The notes beneath the pieces were generated by a model. The model ran no database searches, was not told the DNA's origin, and worked only from the letters and a program-made list of their open reading frames with translations. Below, piece after piece: positions 43,916 to 53,748 of a stretch of DNA of 64,000 nt (its first letter is position 1; every line of letters starts with the position of its first letter). Source of the DNA: Blastocatellia bacterium (GTDB lineage: Bacteria > Acidobacteriota > Blastocatellia > Pyrinomonadales > Pyrinomonadaceae); the NCBI GenBank assembly GCA_013697915.1, contig JACCVY010000247.1:88911-152910 (forward strand), given 5' to 3'. Made by a program: the position numbers and the translations under genes.

Positions 43916-44752
43916 TCAAACTGCAACGATCGAAATCTTATTTTTATCCGCCAGCGCGAGCATTTCCTCTCGATCAAACATAAGGGTCTTACCGGCGTTA
44001 AGACAGAGGCAGGTGGCGCGGGCTTGCGCCATCGCTTGAATCGTCGGAATACCCACCACCGGCACGTCGAACCTCATATCCTGATCCGGCTTAGCAAGTT
44101 TCAAAACTGTCAACGGGCCGCTGCTAAGATTCGTTCTGCCACGCGAGCTTCCATGCCCGCTTATTAATTCCCCAGCCCGCAAGATGGTAGCGTCCGTGCC
44201 TTCCATGGCTTCGATTGCTACGCAGGCCTTGCCGCGCACCACAATTGTCTGACCGAGATCGAGTTGTGCAATTTGCCCAGCGACTTCCAGACCATAAGCG
44301 ATATCCGCGCGCTCCGCAGAGCTGGGCTTGCGACGAGTTAGCGTGCCAATCGCTGCTAAAGAATCCTGAAGAAAATAGGTGGAATCGATTAGGTCGATGC
44401 CTTCGCTTGCCAGCTCGGCGGCAATGCCGCCGATGAGCGAAGTTGTGTTTCGCCGCGGCAGTTTTAAGAGCATTTTCAACATGCGCGCATCCGGCACGGC
44501 GCGACTGAATATCTGCACATGCTTGACCTGACCGGCCATGATCGCCTTATCCACGCCTTCGCTTTTGAAAAAGCGAATCATTTTTCCAAGCTGGCCAATG
44601 CCCACCCAAACCAGGCGATCCACTTCCTGCTCAATTTTCGGATCAGTCTCTTCACGAATCGCCGCAACTGAGAGAGACGCGCCGGCACGCCGCGCGCCAG
44701 CCACGACCATAAAAGGAAACCGGCCGTTGCCGGCGATTAAACCGTAACGCAT
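43916..44752 (-). CDS. lpxI: UDP-2,3-diacylglucosamine pyrophosphatase LpxI
   Basis: The start MRYGLIAGNGRFPFMVV was chosen; the longer frame to 44836 is translated heptamer repeat. The 278-residue protein is of the LpxI (DUF1009) type: GLIAGNGRFP (4-13), VGIGQLGKMIRFFKSEGV, KLPRRNTTSLIGGIAAELASEGI (split NTTSLIGGIAAEL), and KLAKPDQDMRFDVPVVGIPT. It makes lipid X from UDP-2,3-diacylglucosamine, replacing LpxH. It is the last gene of the bamA-ompH-fabZ-lpxA run. Confidence 0.92.
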   Translation of the reverse strand: MRYGLIAGNGRFPFMVVAGARRAGASLSVAAIREETDPKIEQEVDRLVWVGIGQLGKMIRFFKSEGVDKAIMAGQVKHVQIFSRAVPDARMLKMLLKLPRRNTTSLIGGIAAELASEGIDLIDSTYFLQDSLAAIGTLTRRKPSSAERADIAYGLEVAGQIAQLDLGQTIVVRGKACVAIEAMEGTDATILRAGELISGHGSSRGRTNLSSGPLTVLKLAKPDQDMRFDVPVVGIPTIQAMAQARATCLCLNAGKTLMFDREEMLALADKNKISIVAV

Positions 44753-44761
44753 GGGGAAAGG

Positions 44762-44921
44762 ATGAAGGCGGAAGGCGGAAGGCGGAAGAATGAAGGATAA
44801 AGGCTTAAGGATAAACAGGAAGGAGAACACGTCCACTCACAAAAAACTGGCGTCCGAGCAATCATCCAGTGCTCTACTTCCACCCCAATCCTTCCGCCTT
44901 CATCCTTCATACTTCATCCCT
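44762..44921. repeat. Heptamer-period arrays between lpxA and lpxI
   Basis: GGAAGGC is repeated three times near 44769-44790 and drifts to TGAAGGA-TAAAGGC; the inverse CTTCCGC-CTTCATC-CTTCATA-CTTCATC lies at 44890-44918. The two arrays are complementary and could form a long imperfect hairpin. The ~65 nt between them show nothing recognisable. Confidence 0.7.
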
Positions 44922-45714
44922 ACTTAATGACTCCGCGTTTCGAAGTCTCGATGAATTGAACGAGGTACTGCACTTCCTCAGAATGCACAAGCTCTTGTTG
45001 AATTCTTTCGAGCGCTTGCGAAGTGTTTAGTTTTGCAGCAAGCAGCAGGTGGAAAGCGTGCCGCATTGCGTCGATGGCTTCCGGCGAATACGCGCGCCGC
45101 TTCATTCCGGTAGTATTCAGGCCATAACAACGCGCGTGATTTCCGACCGTGAGAGCAAACGGCAGGGCATCCTTAACCACTACTGAATAGCCGCCGACGT
45201 ACGCCTCGCGTCCGATGCGGCAAAATTGGTGCACGCCGGAATAGGCGCCAACGTTGGCATTGTTTTCAATTGTCACATGACCGGCCAGCGTGGCTGCGTT
45301 TGCCATGATCACACCGTCTCCAATGATGCAGTCATGCGCGACGTGTGCCTGGGCCATGAGTAAACAATCGTCTCCGATTTGGGTCTTCATGCAGCCGCCC
45401 GCGGTCCCACGATGAATAGTTACAAATTCTCGAATGTGATTGCGACGGCCAATACGAGTTTCAGATGGCTCGCCTTTGTACTTCAAATCCTGTGGCGCCA
45501 TGCCGATCGAAACAAAGGGAAAAACACGAGTGCCGGCGCCGATAAAGGTGCGGCCTTCAACAACGCAATGCGACTCTAACCTGACGTCGTCTTCCAACTC
45601 GACGTCGTCGCCAACGATTGAATAAGGCCCAATGTAACAGCCATTGCCGATGCGCGCGCGCGTGCTGACAACAGCACTCGGGTGGACGTTACTGGACTTG
45701 GTGGCAACTGCCAT
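44920..45714 (-). CDS. lpxA: UDP-N-acetylglucosamine acyltransferase LpxA
   Basis: The start MAVATKSSNVHPSAVV was chosen over a frame reaching 45783 that overlaps fabZ. The 264-residue protein is a left-handed beta-helix of hexapeptide repeats, with RIGNGCYIGPYSIVGDDVEL near the start. It carries the catalytic His127 in AHVAHDC, equivalent to His125 of E. coli LpxA. It transfers the first acyl chain from ACP to UDP-GlcNAc in lipid A synthesis. fabZ lies 43 nt upstream. Confidence 0.95.
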   Translation of the reverse strand: MAVATKSSNVHPSAVVSTRARIGNGCYIGPYSIVGDDVELEDDVRLESHCVVEGRTFIGAGTRVFPFVSIGMAPQDLKYKGEPSETRIGRRNHIREFVTIHRGTAGGCMKTQIGDDCLLMAQAHVAHDCIIGDGVIMANAATLAGHVTIENNANVGAYSGVHQFCRIGREAYVGGYSVVVKDALPFALTVGNHARCYGLNTTGMKRRAYSPEAIDAMRHAFHLLLAAKLNTSQALERIQQELVHSEEVQYLVQFIETSKRGVIK

Positions 45715-45757
45715 GTTGCTTGGACAATGAAAAGAGGTACTAAAGTCTGTTACCGCT

Positions 45758-46210
45758 TCAAACTGCGGAAGCGCGATCGGCAATCACGCTCATGATGTCA
45801 GCGTCGGCTACCAACTGGCCGTCCACTTTCGCTTCGCCGCGCATGCGCTGTATCCGCGAACCGATGCGCAGAGCCGTAACTTCGAGCCTCAAGGTGTCGC
45901 CGGGGACGACGGGCTTGCGAAAACGCGCCTCGCGAATCCCCGTAAACAATACGAGCTTGGAGTCGCGATCCTCGATCTCACGCAACGCCAGCACTGCTCC
46001 GACCTGCGCCAGCGCCTCGACTACCAGCACTCCGGGCATTACCGGCGCGCCGGGAAAGTGGCCCTGAAAAAACGGCTCGTTGATGCTGACTTGTTTAATG
46101 CCGACGATACGCTCGCGCGGCACTAATTCAATTATCCGATCGACTAACAGGAAAGGATAACGATGCGGCAGTAATTCTTGAATGGCCTGGGAATCGAGAA
46201 TGGTTGCCAT
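45758..46210 (-). CDS. fabZ: 3-hydroxyacyl-ACP dehydratase FabZ
   Basis: A 150-residue hot-dog-fold dehydratase with LLPHRYPFLLVDRI, catalytic His51 (FFQGHFPGAPVMPGV) and Glu65 (LVVEALAQ). It removes water from 3-hydroxyacyl-ACP in fatty-acid elongation and competes with LpxA for the same substrates, which explains the usual linkage. lpxD, commonly located upstream of fabZ, is missing here. Confidence 0.95.
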   Translation of the reverse strand: MATILDSQAIQELLPHRYPFLLVDRIIELVPRERIVGIKQVSINEPFFQGHFPGAPVMPGVLVVEALAQVGAVLALREIEDRDSKLVLFTGIREARFRKPVVPGDTLRLEVTALRIGSRIQRMRGEAKVDGQLVADADIMSVIADRASAV

Positions 46211-46285
46211 GATGTAAAGAGACGCGGGACGCGGAACCTAATGCCGCATCACCGCGTCTGAACTCACCTGGTCTCCACCGAAGAA

Positions 46286-46906
46286 TTAGGGCTGCGGGGT
46301 GACCGATGCGGTTGCCGGATTCTTGCTATTAAACTCGTTAATGAAAGCCCGGGTGATATCCAATGCGTCAGCGGCGTACACCAGCGGCACCTGGCTGCCA
46401 TCGATTATCACGTTAATGTTGTGTTGCTTCGCGTAAAGCTCCAGCGCTTTGCCGATATCGTCCTGAAGCGGCTGGAAGATGTCCTGCTTGCGCTTGTTGT
46501 AGGCGGCCTGCGCATCTTCACCCTTGCGCTGGTAATCTTTTTTGAGTTGTTCAAGCGTATCAATCTTTGCCTGGATTGATTTCGGATCGACAACCGAGCT
46601 GGCGGCTTGCGCCTGATTGACTTCACTGGTCAGCGTTGTGATGCGCGCCTGCATTGTTTGCAGCTCGGTCTGGCGCGGCTGAAACTCGCGATTCAAGGTC
46701 GTAACCAGAGTATTGAATCGAGCGATGCCGGTCTTCGCATCCAGAAAACCATCCGAGTAAATCAACGCTATTTTGCTTTCCGGAACGGTTGCGGCTGTTT
46801 GCGCGGGTGCCTGCGCTGGAGTTGCAGGCTTTGTTTGCGCGAAAACCGTGGAAAAACTAAGCGCCAGCAGAAAGACTGAGGCGGCTATTAAACGATCTGT
46901 CTTCAT
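46286..46906 (-). CDS. OmpH/Skp-family periplasmic chaperone
   Basis: A 206-residue protein with a signal peptide (MKTDRLIAASVFLLALSFS...VFAQ) and a long coiled-coil tentacle region (about 70-150) rich in Glu, Gln and Lys (EVNQAQAASSVVDPKSIQAK, LEQLKKDYQRKGEDAQAAY). The C-terminal NINVIIDGSQVPLVYAAD is the conserved Skp beta-strand. It escorts outer-membrane proteins to BamA, encoded 85 nt upstream. Confidence 0.9.
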   Translation of the reverse strand: MKTDRLIAASVFLLALSFSTVFAQTKPATPAQAPAQTAATVPESKIALIYSDGFLDAKTGIARFNTLVTTLNREFQPRQTELQTMQARITTLTSEVNQAQAASSVVDPKSIQAKIDTLEQLKKDYQRKGEDAQAAYNKRKQDIFQPLQDDIGKALELYAKQHNINVIIDGSQVPLVYAADALDITRAFINEFNSKNPATASVTPQP

Positions 46907-46991
46907 AACTTTCTTGTAATACTCCTTAAATCAAAGCGGTGAGTCGACTGACTTAGTTGTTCAGACTACCGCGCAGGTTGGCTTTAAATGA

Positions 46992-49900
46992 TCAAAAGGT
47001 GCGCCCAACGCTGAAACGGATAACTTTCTTTTTCTCATTAAAGGTGAATGGAAAACCATCGATAATCTGATCTTTCCGCGCATTTGGATTATACGCAAAA
47101 ATCAGGCGAAAAGGCACGTTGATGACTGGCACCTGCATGCGAACCTCCATGCCCAGGCTGGAGCGAAAATCGCCGAGCTTCGCGAACAGGCTTTGCGATA
47201 GCCGCACGGCGGTGTTGGTTTGTGCCTGGCCGCGCAGGAAGACAGATTGAAAACCAAAGGGCAGGCCGGTAAGCGGATCGAATGGTCCCAGACCCCGCGC
47301 GTTATCCAACTCCTGTGTAGTCACCAGCCGATTGTCACGCATTACCAGCCCCAACCCGCCAAGCAGGGCCAGATCAGTATTGGCATTGCAGGCCGCCAGC
47401 GTTGACAAACTGATGAAAACAGCTCCTCCTGGCGCTCGCGGACAACTGATCAATCCAACCGAAGTGAGGAAGGGCTGGTCATCAAGAAAATTGCTGGAGA
47501 AGAGTTGATCTCTTTTTGAGCGCAGATTGAAAGCCGAGCCTATATCGGCAAACGCCGCCAAACTAAGCGCGCGACCGATGACCGGGATGCGGTATTCAAA
47601 GTTTCCCAGCAGCTGCGTGTCGGCGCCGACCGGCGTAAATGACCGCGGCAACTGAGCGATATTCTTCCCCGTGAATCCAGTGAAGGTGCCAACGTTCGCC
47701 ACTGACGTGGGCACTCCCGGAATTACAACGGGCGTTCCTGACGCATTCGAGGCAACCACGACATTTCGCGAGGTGAGGTACGTGTCCAACGGCGCTAACG
47801 GCGTAATTGAGCGAACGTTGTAACCGCGAATACTAAATTCATCACCAAGGAAGAAACGCTCGAAAATGGGAACGCCGTCGACAAACGCAAGCGAGTTTGC
47901 GCCTCTCACCTTCGCGCTGGTCGCAAAACTGCCGACAGTAGAAGCGATCAGGCGAAAACCGAAGACGTGGGGGCGCTCGGAGCGCTTGTTATGAACCGGG
48001 AAGAATTGCGTGTACGAAAGCGTCGGTTGATAAGTACGAACATCTCCACCCAGACCCGCCACGGCCGCGGACAGCGAAACTTCTCTGCCCTGGGTCGGAT
48101 CGATGCTGGCGTTACGCGTGTCATAAACAAAGCTGAGCGTGCCGCGGCTGGTAATAATGTTCGGCTGAGAATAAATAACCGGAATGAACTTCGACGCATT
48201 GGCCGGATCGGAATTTACTTTCGGGTCTGTCACGCTTGACGTCGAGACTTGATAGGACGCCCCGATCCGGGAAAACTGCGTGAAGCGGCGCTTACGATAA
48301 AACTCAGACAAAGGAGCGCTGAGAAAAAGGGAGCCGCCATAGGATTTGCGCGTGAAAAGATTTTCTTCGCTGACGTTGAAGAAATCCAATTGCGATCCTG
48401 AAAGGCCCTGCTGGGCGTTCAGATTCTGCGAAAGAAAAGTTCCTTCACCGAAAAACTTCTGCGTGGTGGCAAATAGCGAAAAGCCCGCTGTTATCGGCCG
48501 GTTCTTGATATATGGCTCGGTAAATGAGAATTGCAGATATTTTTGACGATTGCCTGCGGATAAGTTAAGCGAAAGAATCTCGCCCCGGCCCAGCAGGTTG
48601 TTAGTCGAATACTCAAGCCCGAAAAACGATCCACCGATTCCCGACAAGCCGCCATTGAACGAGATTTGCTGCCGGCCGCGCTCAGTTACTTTCAGGTTGA
48701 TATCGACCGTCGCCTCTTCCTCGTTTGTTTTGAAGTCAGCGTCTTTATCCTTATCGATCGGATCAAAGTAGCCAAGCTGGTTGAGCTTTACGACTGAGTA
48801 TTCCCAGGCGCTCTGATTATAAATGTCGCCTTCGTTCAACAATACTTCGCGGCGCAGCACGTTGTCTCGCGTGAAAGTGTTGCCGATGAATTCAAGACGG
48901 CGCAGCGAAAACTGCTTGCCTTCCTCGATCGTAATCAGAAAATCAACGATGCCTTCGTCCGGCTTTTGCGGATTGTCCTTGAAGGTTGGTGTGGGCTCAG
49001 CCGTGTACTCGATAAAACCTTGCGAGCCATAAACTTTCTTTAGGTTCTCGTACAGCGCCTTCCCGATTTTCTCGCCGTTGGCGACATCGTTTTTTTGCAG
49101 TCCGATGTAGCCGCGAATTGCGTCTTCCGAGAAAATCGAATTGCCTTCAATCTTCATTTCGCCCAGACGATAGAGCTTGCCTTCGATGATGGGCACAGTC
49201 ACCCGCAAACCTTCATCGGTCGAAGAAAGAAACGGCAGCGGCAGAATGGGAAAGCCTGTTCGTCTCGGTCCCACCGATTCCACTCGCGGCTCGCCGTGTC
49301 GCGCCTGAAGATAGCCTTTCGAGCGCATGTAGTTATCGACCTGCCTCAGGTCATACTCGAGCTTTTCACGGTCGAGTATGTCCTGGCCACGCAATCGCGA
49401 CATCAAGCCCGCTTCTTTCACATACTTCATCGAGCCGCGCAGTTTCCTGTCGCTGAAAATCGTATTGCCTTCGAACTGCACATCGACAACGCGCACGCGA
49501 TCGCCTTCGTTGATCACGAACGTCAGCGCCGTCGAAGTATTGGAAACCTCTTCGCGTCTTTGTTCGATGGTCGCATTAGGATGGCCATGCGCGGCGAGCA
49601 ACTCCTTCAGCACGCGTATGGCGTTTCGAGCTTTGACCGGATCGTAAATGCTTTCCTTCGAGATGCCGACGCGCCGTTCGCGAAAAGCCTTGAGCACGTC
49701 GGATTCGGGAACGCTCTTTAGTCCTTCAAACTGAAGATCGCGAATAATCGGCAGCTCTGTAACTTCAAAGATGACGTTGATGCCGCCGCGCGCGCCCTCT
49801 TCGGTCAGCACTCGGGTTTTCGTCTTATCAAAAAAGCCCAGCGCCAGGATTGCCTGAAGGTCTCGCTGCACTTGTTGTTCGTTGTAAGGGTCGCCGGGAC

Positions 49901-50078
49901 GGGTTTGGACGTAGTAAAGGATGTCGTCTTTTCGCAACCGGCGATTACCAGTAATGTCGACTGATTCGACGAGCCGTTGATTTTGCTGGGCAAAGGTGGA
50001 TCGCGGGGCGGAAACAATGGCGGTCAGCAGGACAATTCCGCTCACAAGCATGAGCAAAAACCCGCGATATGAATGCAT
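46992..50078 (-). CDS. bamA: Outer membrane protein assembly factor BamA
   Basis: A 1028-residue protein with a signal peptide ending at TFAQ, about five POTRA domains (residues ~33-430: GNRRLRKDDILYYVQTRPGD, GLKSVPESDVLKAFRERRVG, IEGNSIFSEDAIRGYIGLQK), and a C-terminal 16-strand barrel. The L6 motif is SIRGYNVRS near 749, preceded by the variable FFLGDEF. The C-terminal residue is Phe (SVGRTF). It is about 200 residues longer than E. coli BamA, the excess lying in extracellular loops of the barrel (for instance around PGVPTSVANVGTFTGF). The start follows GAGG/AAGG. Confidence 0.95.
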   Translation of the reverse strand: MHSYRGFLLMLVSGIVLLTAIVSAPRSTFAQQNQRLVESVDITGNRRLRKDDILYYVQTRPGDPYNEQQVQRDLQAILALGFFDKTKTRVLTEEGARGGINVIFEVTELPIIRDLQFEGLKSVPESDVLKAFRERRVGISKESIYDPVKARNAIRVLKELLAAHGHPNATIEQRREEVSNTSTALTFVINEGDRVRVVDVQFEGNTIFSDRKLRGSMKYVKEAGLMSRLRGQDILDREKLEYDLRQVDNYMRSKGYLQARHGEPRVESVGPRRTGFPILPLPFLSSTDEGLRVTVPIIEGKLYRLGEMKIEGNSIFSEDAIRGYIGLQKNDVANGEKIGKALYENLKKVYGSQGFIEYTAEPTPTFKDNPQKPDEGIVDFLITIEEGKQFSLRRLEFIGNTFTRDNVLRREVLLNEGDIYNQSAWEYSVVKLNQLGYFDPIDKDKDADFKTNEEEATVDINLKVTERGRQQISFNGGLSGIGGSFFGLEYSTNNLLGRGEILSLNLSAGNRQKYLQFSFTEPYIKNRPITAGFSLFATTQKFFGEGTFLSQNLNAQQGLSGSQLDFFNVSEENLFTRKSYGGSLFLSAPLSEFYRKRRFTQFSRIGASYQVSTSSVTDPKVNSDPANASKFIPVIYSQPNIITSRGTLSFVYDTRNASIDPTQGREVSLSAAVAGLGGDVRTYQPTLSYTQFFPVHNKRSERPHVFGFRLIASTVGSFATSAKVRGANSLAFVDGVPIFERFFLGDEFSIRGYNVRSITPLAPLDTYLTSRNVVVASNASGTPVVIPGVPTSVANVGTFTGFTGKNIAQLPRSFTPVGADTQLLGNFEYRIPVIGRALSLAAFADIGSAFNLRSKRDQLFSSNFLDDQPFLTSVGLISCPRAPGGAVFISLSTLAACNANTDLALLGGLGLVMRDNRLVTTQELDNARGLGPFDPLTGLPFGFQSVFLRGQAQTNTAVRLSQSLFAKLGDFRSSLGMEVRMQVPVINVPFRLIFAYNPNARKDQIIDGFPFTFNEKKKVIRFSVGRTF

Positions 50079-50397
50079 ATGAGCCTTTTCCCTCAGAGGT
50101 TCTTACCGGATCTCGGATACTTCGGGGAGCTAATGGGTAACTAATTATCTTTGCGAAAATAAAGGCAAAACCAACGGTACTGGTCTCGACTTCAACTAAA
50201 TTCAACGGGTTGTGGAACCCTTTGATTCAGAAGCACAACGCTCTCGTTGCCAACCTTGTCCAGCAAAGTCGCGCATTATACCGAACCAGCGCTGCAAAAG
50301 TAAAAAGGCAAAGGGGAGAACAACTAAAGGCCCTGGATAGCCAGTTCTCGCCTTTGCCTATTAGTTTTTAGAGGCGCGGCCGCTCGGGACCGGGTAA
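50079..50397. other. 319-nt spacer between clpC and bamA
   Basis: Contains the clpC terminator and the bamA leader. No open frame with coding character was seen. The bamA-proximal part is AT-rich on the minus strand (GCAAAGATAATTAGTTACCC), where a promoter is likely but no clean -35/-10 pair stands out. Confidence 0.6.
50306..50359. terminator. Strong bidirectional terminator after clpC
   Basis: AGGCAAAGG (50306-50314) pairs with CCTTTGCCT (50351-50359), extended inward by GAGAAC/GTTCTC (50316-50321 and 50344-50349) with one G-G mismatch. On the minus strand the stem is followed by TTTTTACTTTT; on the plus strand by ATTAGTTTTTA. Confidence 0.8.
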
Positions 50398-52764
50398 TTA
50401 ATGAATCAGCACAGCGTCATCGGCGGTCTCCACTCCGACCGGCCGATAATTCAGGTCGTCGCCATCCAAAAAGACTTCGATCAGGGATGCTTCACGCAGA
50501 TGGCCCTGAATCAGCGCTTCAGAAAGCGGATCCTCGACATATTTCTGCAGTGCGCGCCGTAGCGGCCGCGCTCCGTATGATCGATCCGCGCAAGTGCGAT
50601 CGACAATCCAGCGCTTCGCTTCATCCGTTAGCCTGACCTCAAAACCATGCCTGAGCATCGTGGTGTTAATCTGTTCCACCTGCAATTGGATTACATCGAG
50701 TAACTCGTGATTGAGCAACTCGTCAAAGATAATTATTTCGTCAAGGCGGTTGATAAATTCCGGGTTGAATGTCTGTCGCACCTGGGACATCACCATTTCT
50801 TCCATCTTCTCGCGCGATGCGTCGCCGCTCCCCTGAAAGCCCATGGTGCCCTTCTTTTGAATAAAGCGCGCGCCGATGTTTGAGGTCATGATGATGATAG
50901 CGTTTTTGAAATCTACGGCGTTGCCCAGGGCGTCGGTCAGCAGGCCGTCTTCGAAAACCTGGAGCAGCACATTGAAAATGTCGGGATGCGCTTTTTCTAT
51001 TTCATCAAACAGCAACACCGAATAAGGCGCGCGCTTGATGCGTTCGGTTAACTGACCGCCTTCTTCGTGTCCGACATAACCCGGCGGCGAACCGATGAGT
51101 TTAGAGACTGAATGCTTCTCCATGAATTCCGACATGTCGAAGCGAATCATCGAGCGTTCACTGCCAAACAAAACGTGGGCCAAAGAGCGCGCCACTTCGG
51201 TTTTGCCAACGCCTGTTGGCCCGAGGAAAAGAAACGAGCCGACCGGCCGCAACGGATTTTTTAAGCCGGCGCGCGAACGGCGAATCGCGCGCGCCAGCGC
51301 CGAGATAGCCGGGCGTTGCGAAACCACACGCAGATGAAGCTCGGCTTCAATGCGCAAAAGTTTGTTTGTTTCTTCCTCTTTTAGCGAGGTGACCGGGATT
51401 CCCGTCCAGCGGGCAATCACTTCCTCTACGTCGTCACGCGTAACGAGAGCCGACACCAGCTCCTCTTCGTTTCGATCATTCTGAAGGTTCACTGCGTCGC
51501 CCGGCTCGCCTGACCACTCACTGATCTCATTCCAGTCGGCCAAACTTCCCTGTTCGCGCCGCACGCGCAGTTTGACGCGAGAGCCCGCCTCGTCGATTAC
51601 GTCAATAGCTTTGTCCGGCAGGAAACGATCGGGAATGTAACGATGCGATTGATAAACGGCGGCTTCCAGCGCGTCGTCGGTGTAATGCACCTGATGAAAA
51701 CTTTCGTAGCGTTCGCGCACACCTTCCAGAATTTCAACTGCTTCCGCTTCCGATGGCGGCGGGACTTTGACGGCCTGAAAGCGTCGTTCGAGCGAGCGAT
51801 CCTTCTCAATAGATTTACGAAACTCAGCAGGCGTAGTTGCGCCGATGCATTGCAGTTCACCCCGCGACAGCGCCGGCTTCAGAATATTAGCAGCATCGAG
51901 CGAGCCCTCCGCGGAACCAGCGCCAACCAGCGTGTGCAACTCGTCTATGAAAACTATGTACTGCGGATTCTCGACCAACTCGCGCATGATCTGTTTCAAG
52001 CGTTCTTCAAACTGCCCGCGATATTTTGTGCCGGCAACTATCAGCGAAAGATCAAGCGACAGGATTCGTTTGTTATCGAGGAACGATGGCACCTCGCCGC
52101 GCACGATTCGTTGCGCCAGGCCTTCGACGATTGCCGTTTTACCAACACCCGGCTCACCGATCAGCACTGGATTGTTTTTAGTGCGACGGCAAAGGATCTG
52201 AACCACGCGCTCGATTTCAGCTTCGCGTCCGATTAAGGGATCGAGCTTATCGTTTGCGGCGTCTTCCGTAAGATCGCGAGAGAACTCGACGAGATGCGGT
52301 GTGTCTTTTTTCTGCGAGCTGCGCGCATCGGCGCCCGACTGTCGCGCAATCTCATCGCGCACTGCATTGAGTCGCAGGCCGCGCTCGTAAAGAATTTCCG
52401 CAGCCATCGAGCGATCTTCACGCAGCAGGCCAAGCAGCAGATGTTCGGTGCCGATGTGACGGTGTTGCAGGCGGTCGCTTTCTTCATGCGCGTAAGCCAG
52501 CACTCGCTTTGTTTCGGGGGCAAGCGGCAGCTCTACTGAAGTTGAGATTTTTTCTCTTAAAAGCGTGCGACCTTCGATTTCTTTGCGAATTGATTCTATG
52601 GAGACTTGGGCGCGCGGGAAAAATCTGCCGGTGAGCGTTTTGTCTTCGCGCATCAGGCCAAGCAGAAGATGTTCGGGCTCAATTGCGGGCGCGCCAAACT
52701 GTGACGCTTCGTAGCGAGCGAAGAAGATAACGCGGCGCGCTTTTTCGGTATAGCGTTCGAACAT
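50398..52764 (-). CDS. clpC: ClpC-type ATP-dependent Clp protease ATP-binding subunit
   Basis: A 788-residue Hsp100 AAA+ unfoldase. It has two N-terminal Clp_N repeats ([45 protein letters not shown]) and AAA domain 1 with GEPGVGKT (203-210) and [13 protein letters not shown] short middle domain precedes AAA domain 2 with GPTGVGKT near 516, [22 protein letters not shown] (split as [15 protein letters not shown]) and the ClpP-contact loop region TMGFQG. It feeds substrates to ClpP. The usual Firmicutes partners ctsR, mcsA and mcsB are absent; no CtsR operator was seen upstream. Confidence 0.93.
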   Translation of the reverse strand: MFERYTEKARRVIFFARYEASQFGAPAIEPEHLLLGLMREDKTLTGRFFPRAQVSIESIRKEIEGRTLLREKISTSVELPLAPETKRVLAYAHEESDRLQHRHIGTEHLLLGLLREDRSMAAEILYERGLRLNAVRDEIARQSGADARSSQKKDTPHLVEFSRDLTEDAANDKLDPLIGREAEIERVVQILCRRTKNNPVLIGEPGVGKTAIVEGLAQRIVRGEVPSFLDNKRILSLDLSLIVAGTKYRGQFEERLKQIMRELVENPQYIVFIDELHTLVGAGSAEGSLDAANILKPALSRGELQCIGATTPAEFRKSIEKDRSLERRFQAVKVPPPSEAEAVEILEGVRERYESFHQVHYTDDALEAAVYQSHRYIPDRFLPDKAIDVIDEAGSRVKLRVRREQGSLADWNEISEWSGEPGDAVNLQNDRNEEELVSALVTRDDVEEVIARWTGIPVTSLKEEETNKLLRIEAELHLRVVSQRPAISALARAIRRSRAGLKNPLRPVGSFLFLGPTGVGKTEVARSLAHVLFGSERSMIRFDMSEFMEKHSVSKLIGSPPGYVGHEEGGQLTERIKRAPYSVLLFDEIEKAHPDIFNVLLQVFEDGLLTDALGNAVDFKNAIIIMTSNIGARFIQKKGTMGFQGSGDASREKMEEMVMSQVRQTFNPEFINRLDEIIIFDELLNHELLDVIQLQVEQINTTMLRHGFEVRLTDEAKRWIVDRTCADRSYGARPLRRALQKYVEDPLSEALIQGHLREASLIEVFLDGDDLNYRPVGVETADDAVLIH

Positions 52765-52801
52765 TCGGTTGTTATCGCTGCAAAAGCCTAATGATTACCA
52801 T

Positions 52802-52828
52802 GCCGGGCGAAAAATCCAATCGCCCGGC
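52802..52828. terminator. Hairpin GCCGGGCGA/TCGCCCGGC between lolD and clpC
   Basis: A perfect 9-bp GC-rich stem (52802-52810 and 52820-52828) with a 9-nt A/T-rich loop. On the minus strand it follows lolD by about 100 nt and precedes clpC. There is no T-run, so it could be a weak terminator or an attenuator-like structure in the clpC leader. Confidence 0.4.
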
Positions 52829-52926
52829 AACTGGGCGGCATTATAACCCAACACTGAGAGTGCCAAAAGCTTTGTTTGGTTTCCCCGGTAATAAACTGCT
52901 AAACAACGTGTCTTTTCAGTTGAACC

Positions 52927-53733
52927 TCAGTTCTCGGCAATCCTTCCCGCCTCCAATGTCAAAACGCGATCGCAACGCTGCGCCAAATCCTGGTTGTGCG
53001 TCGCGATGATAACGATAGCCGGACGGGAAGCTGCATATGACATCAGTTCAGTTTCTAATAAACCGCCGCTAATTGAATCCAGGTTTCCGGTGGGCTCGTC
53101 CGCCAAAACCAGTAACGGCGCCGTGATCAACGCGCGACAGACCGCGATACGCTGCTGCTCGCCGCCGGAAAGATCCGTGATTCGATGCGACGCTCGAGAC
53201 GTCAGGCCCAAACGGTTGAGCGCTTCATGAGCACTGCGCATCGCCTGGCGCCGGTCGTCACGCCCCAGCACCAGCGGAAAACAAACATTTTCGGCGGCGG
53301 TCAAATCCGGCAACAAATGATGAAACTGAAAAACAACACCAACCCGGGTGTTGCGGTAACGCGCCAGCTCGGCGCGGCTGGCGCTGTGGACGGCAAACTC
53401 TCCGAGCCTGATGGTTCCATGATCTGGCGCTTCGATGCCGCCTACAAGATGCAGCAGGGTTGATTTGCCCGCGCCCGACGCTCCCACGATAGCAATGGTT
53501 TCGCCCGGGCGCGCTGAGAAAGAAATCCCGCGCAACACCTCGATGCGCTCGCCACTCGGAGACAGGAAAGACTTGCGTAAATCCGTGACGGTAAGTCCAA
53601 AGTCCAATGTCCAATGTCCAATGTCCGCTGGCGGCAGATGAGGCTGCCCTTGGTCGGAGTTGTGTTCACGCCGGTCATCAATGCTTGAAGAGGGTATCCC
53701 GTCATCGGACTTTTGACTTTGGACTTTGGACAT
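52927..53733 (-). CDS. lolD: ABC transporter ATP-binding protein, LolD family
   Basis: The conserved ATPase begins at about residue 47 (LTVTDLRKSFLSP). Motifs: Walker A GASGAGKS, Q-loop FQFHHLLPDL, signature LSGGEQQRIAVCRAL, Walker B LLVLADEPTGNLD, and the switch His in ATHNQDLAQRC. It powers lipoprotein release from the inner membrane with the permease encoded 15 nt upstream. The first ~45 residues of the 268-residue frame are translated heptamer repeat (KVQSQKSDD, GHWTLDFG) and are not family-like. No ATG lies nearer the domain, so a TTG near 53607 may be the true start. Confidence 0.88.
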   Translation of the reverse strand: MSKVQSQKSDDGIPSSSIDDRREHNSDQGQPHLPPADIGHWTLDFGLTVTDLRKSFLSPSGERIEVLRGISFSARPGETIAIVGASGAGKSTLLHLVGGIEAPDHGTIRLGEFAVHSASRAELARYRNTRVGVVFQFHHLLPDLTAAENVCFPLVLGRDDRRQAMRSAHEALNRLGLTSRASHRITDLSGGEQQRIAVCRALITAPLLVLADEPTGNLDSISGGLLETELMSYAASRPAIVIIATHNQDLAQRCDRVLTLEAGRIAEN

Positions 53734-53746
53734 TGGACTTTGGACT
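53594..53746. repeat. Heptamer-period arrays flanking the lolD start
   Basis: GTCCAAA-GTCCAAT, GTCCAAT-GTCCAAT at 53596-53625 and the inverse GGACTTT-TGACTTT, GGACTTT-GGACATT, GGACTTT-GGACTTA at 53706-53747. The arms are complementary and enclose about 80 nt of unrelated sequence. The same monomers occur at 37641-37703. Confidence 0.75.
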
Positions 53747-53748
53747 TA

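Noticed and set aside
44753..44836. N-terminal extension of lpxI (FILPPSAFRLHPF)
   Set aside because: It is translated heptamer array; MRYGLIAGNG matches the family start.
49095..49721. 208-residue plus-strand frame inside bamA
   Set aside because: Antisense to conserved POTRA coding sequence; no ribosome-binding site or motif.
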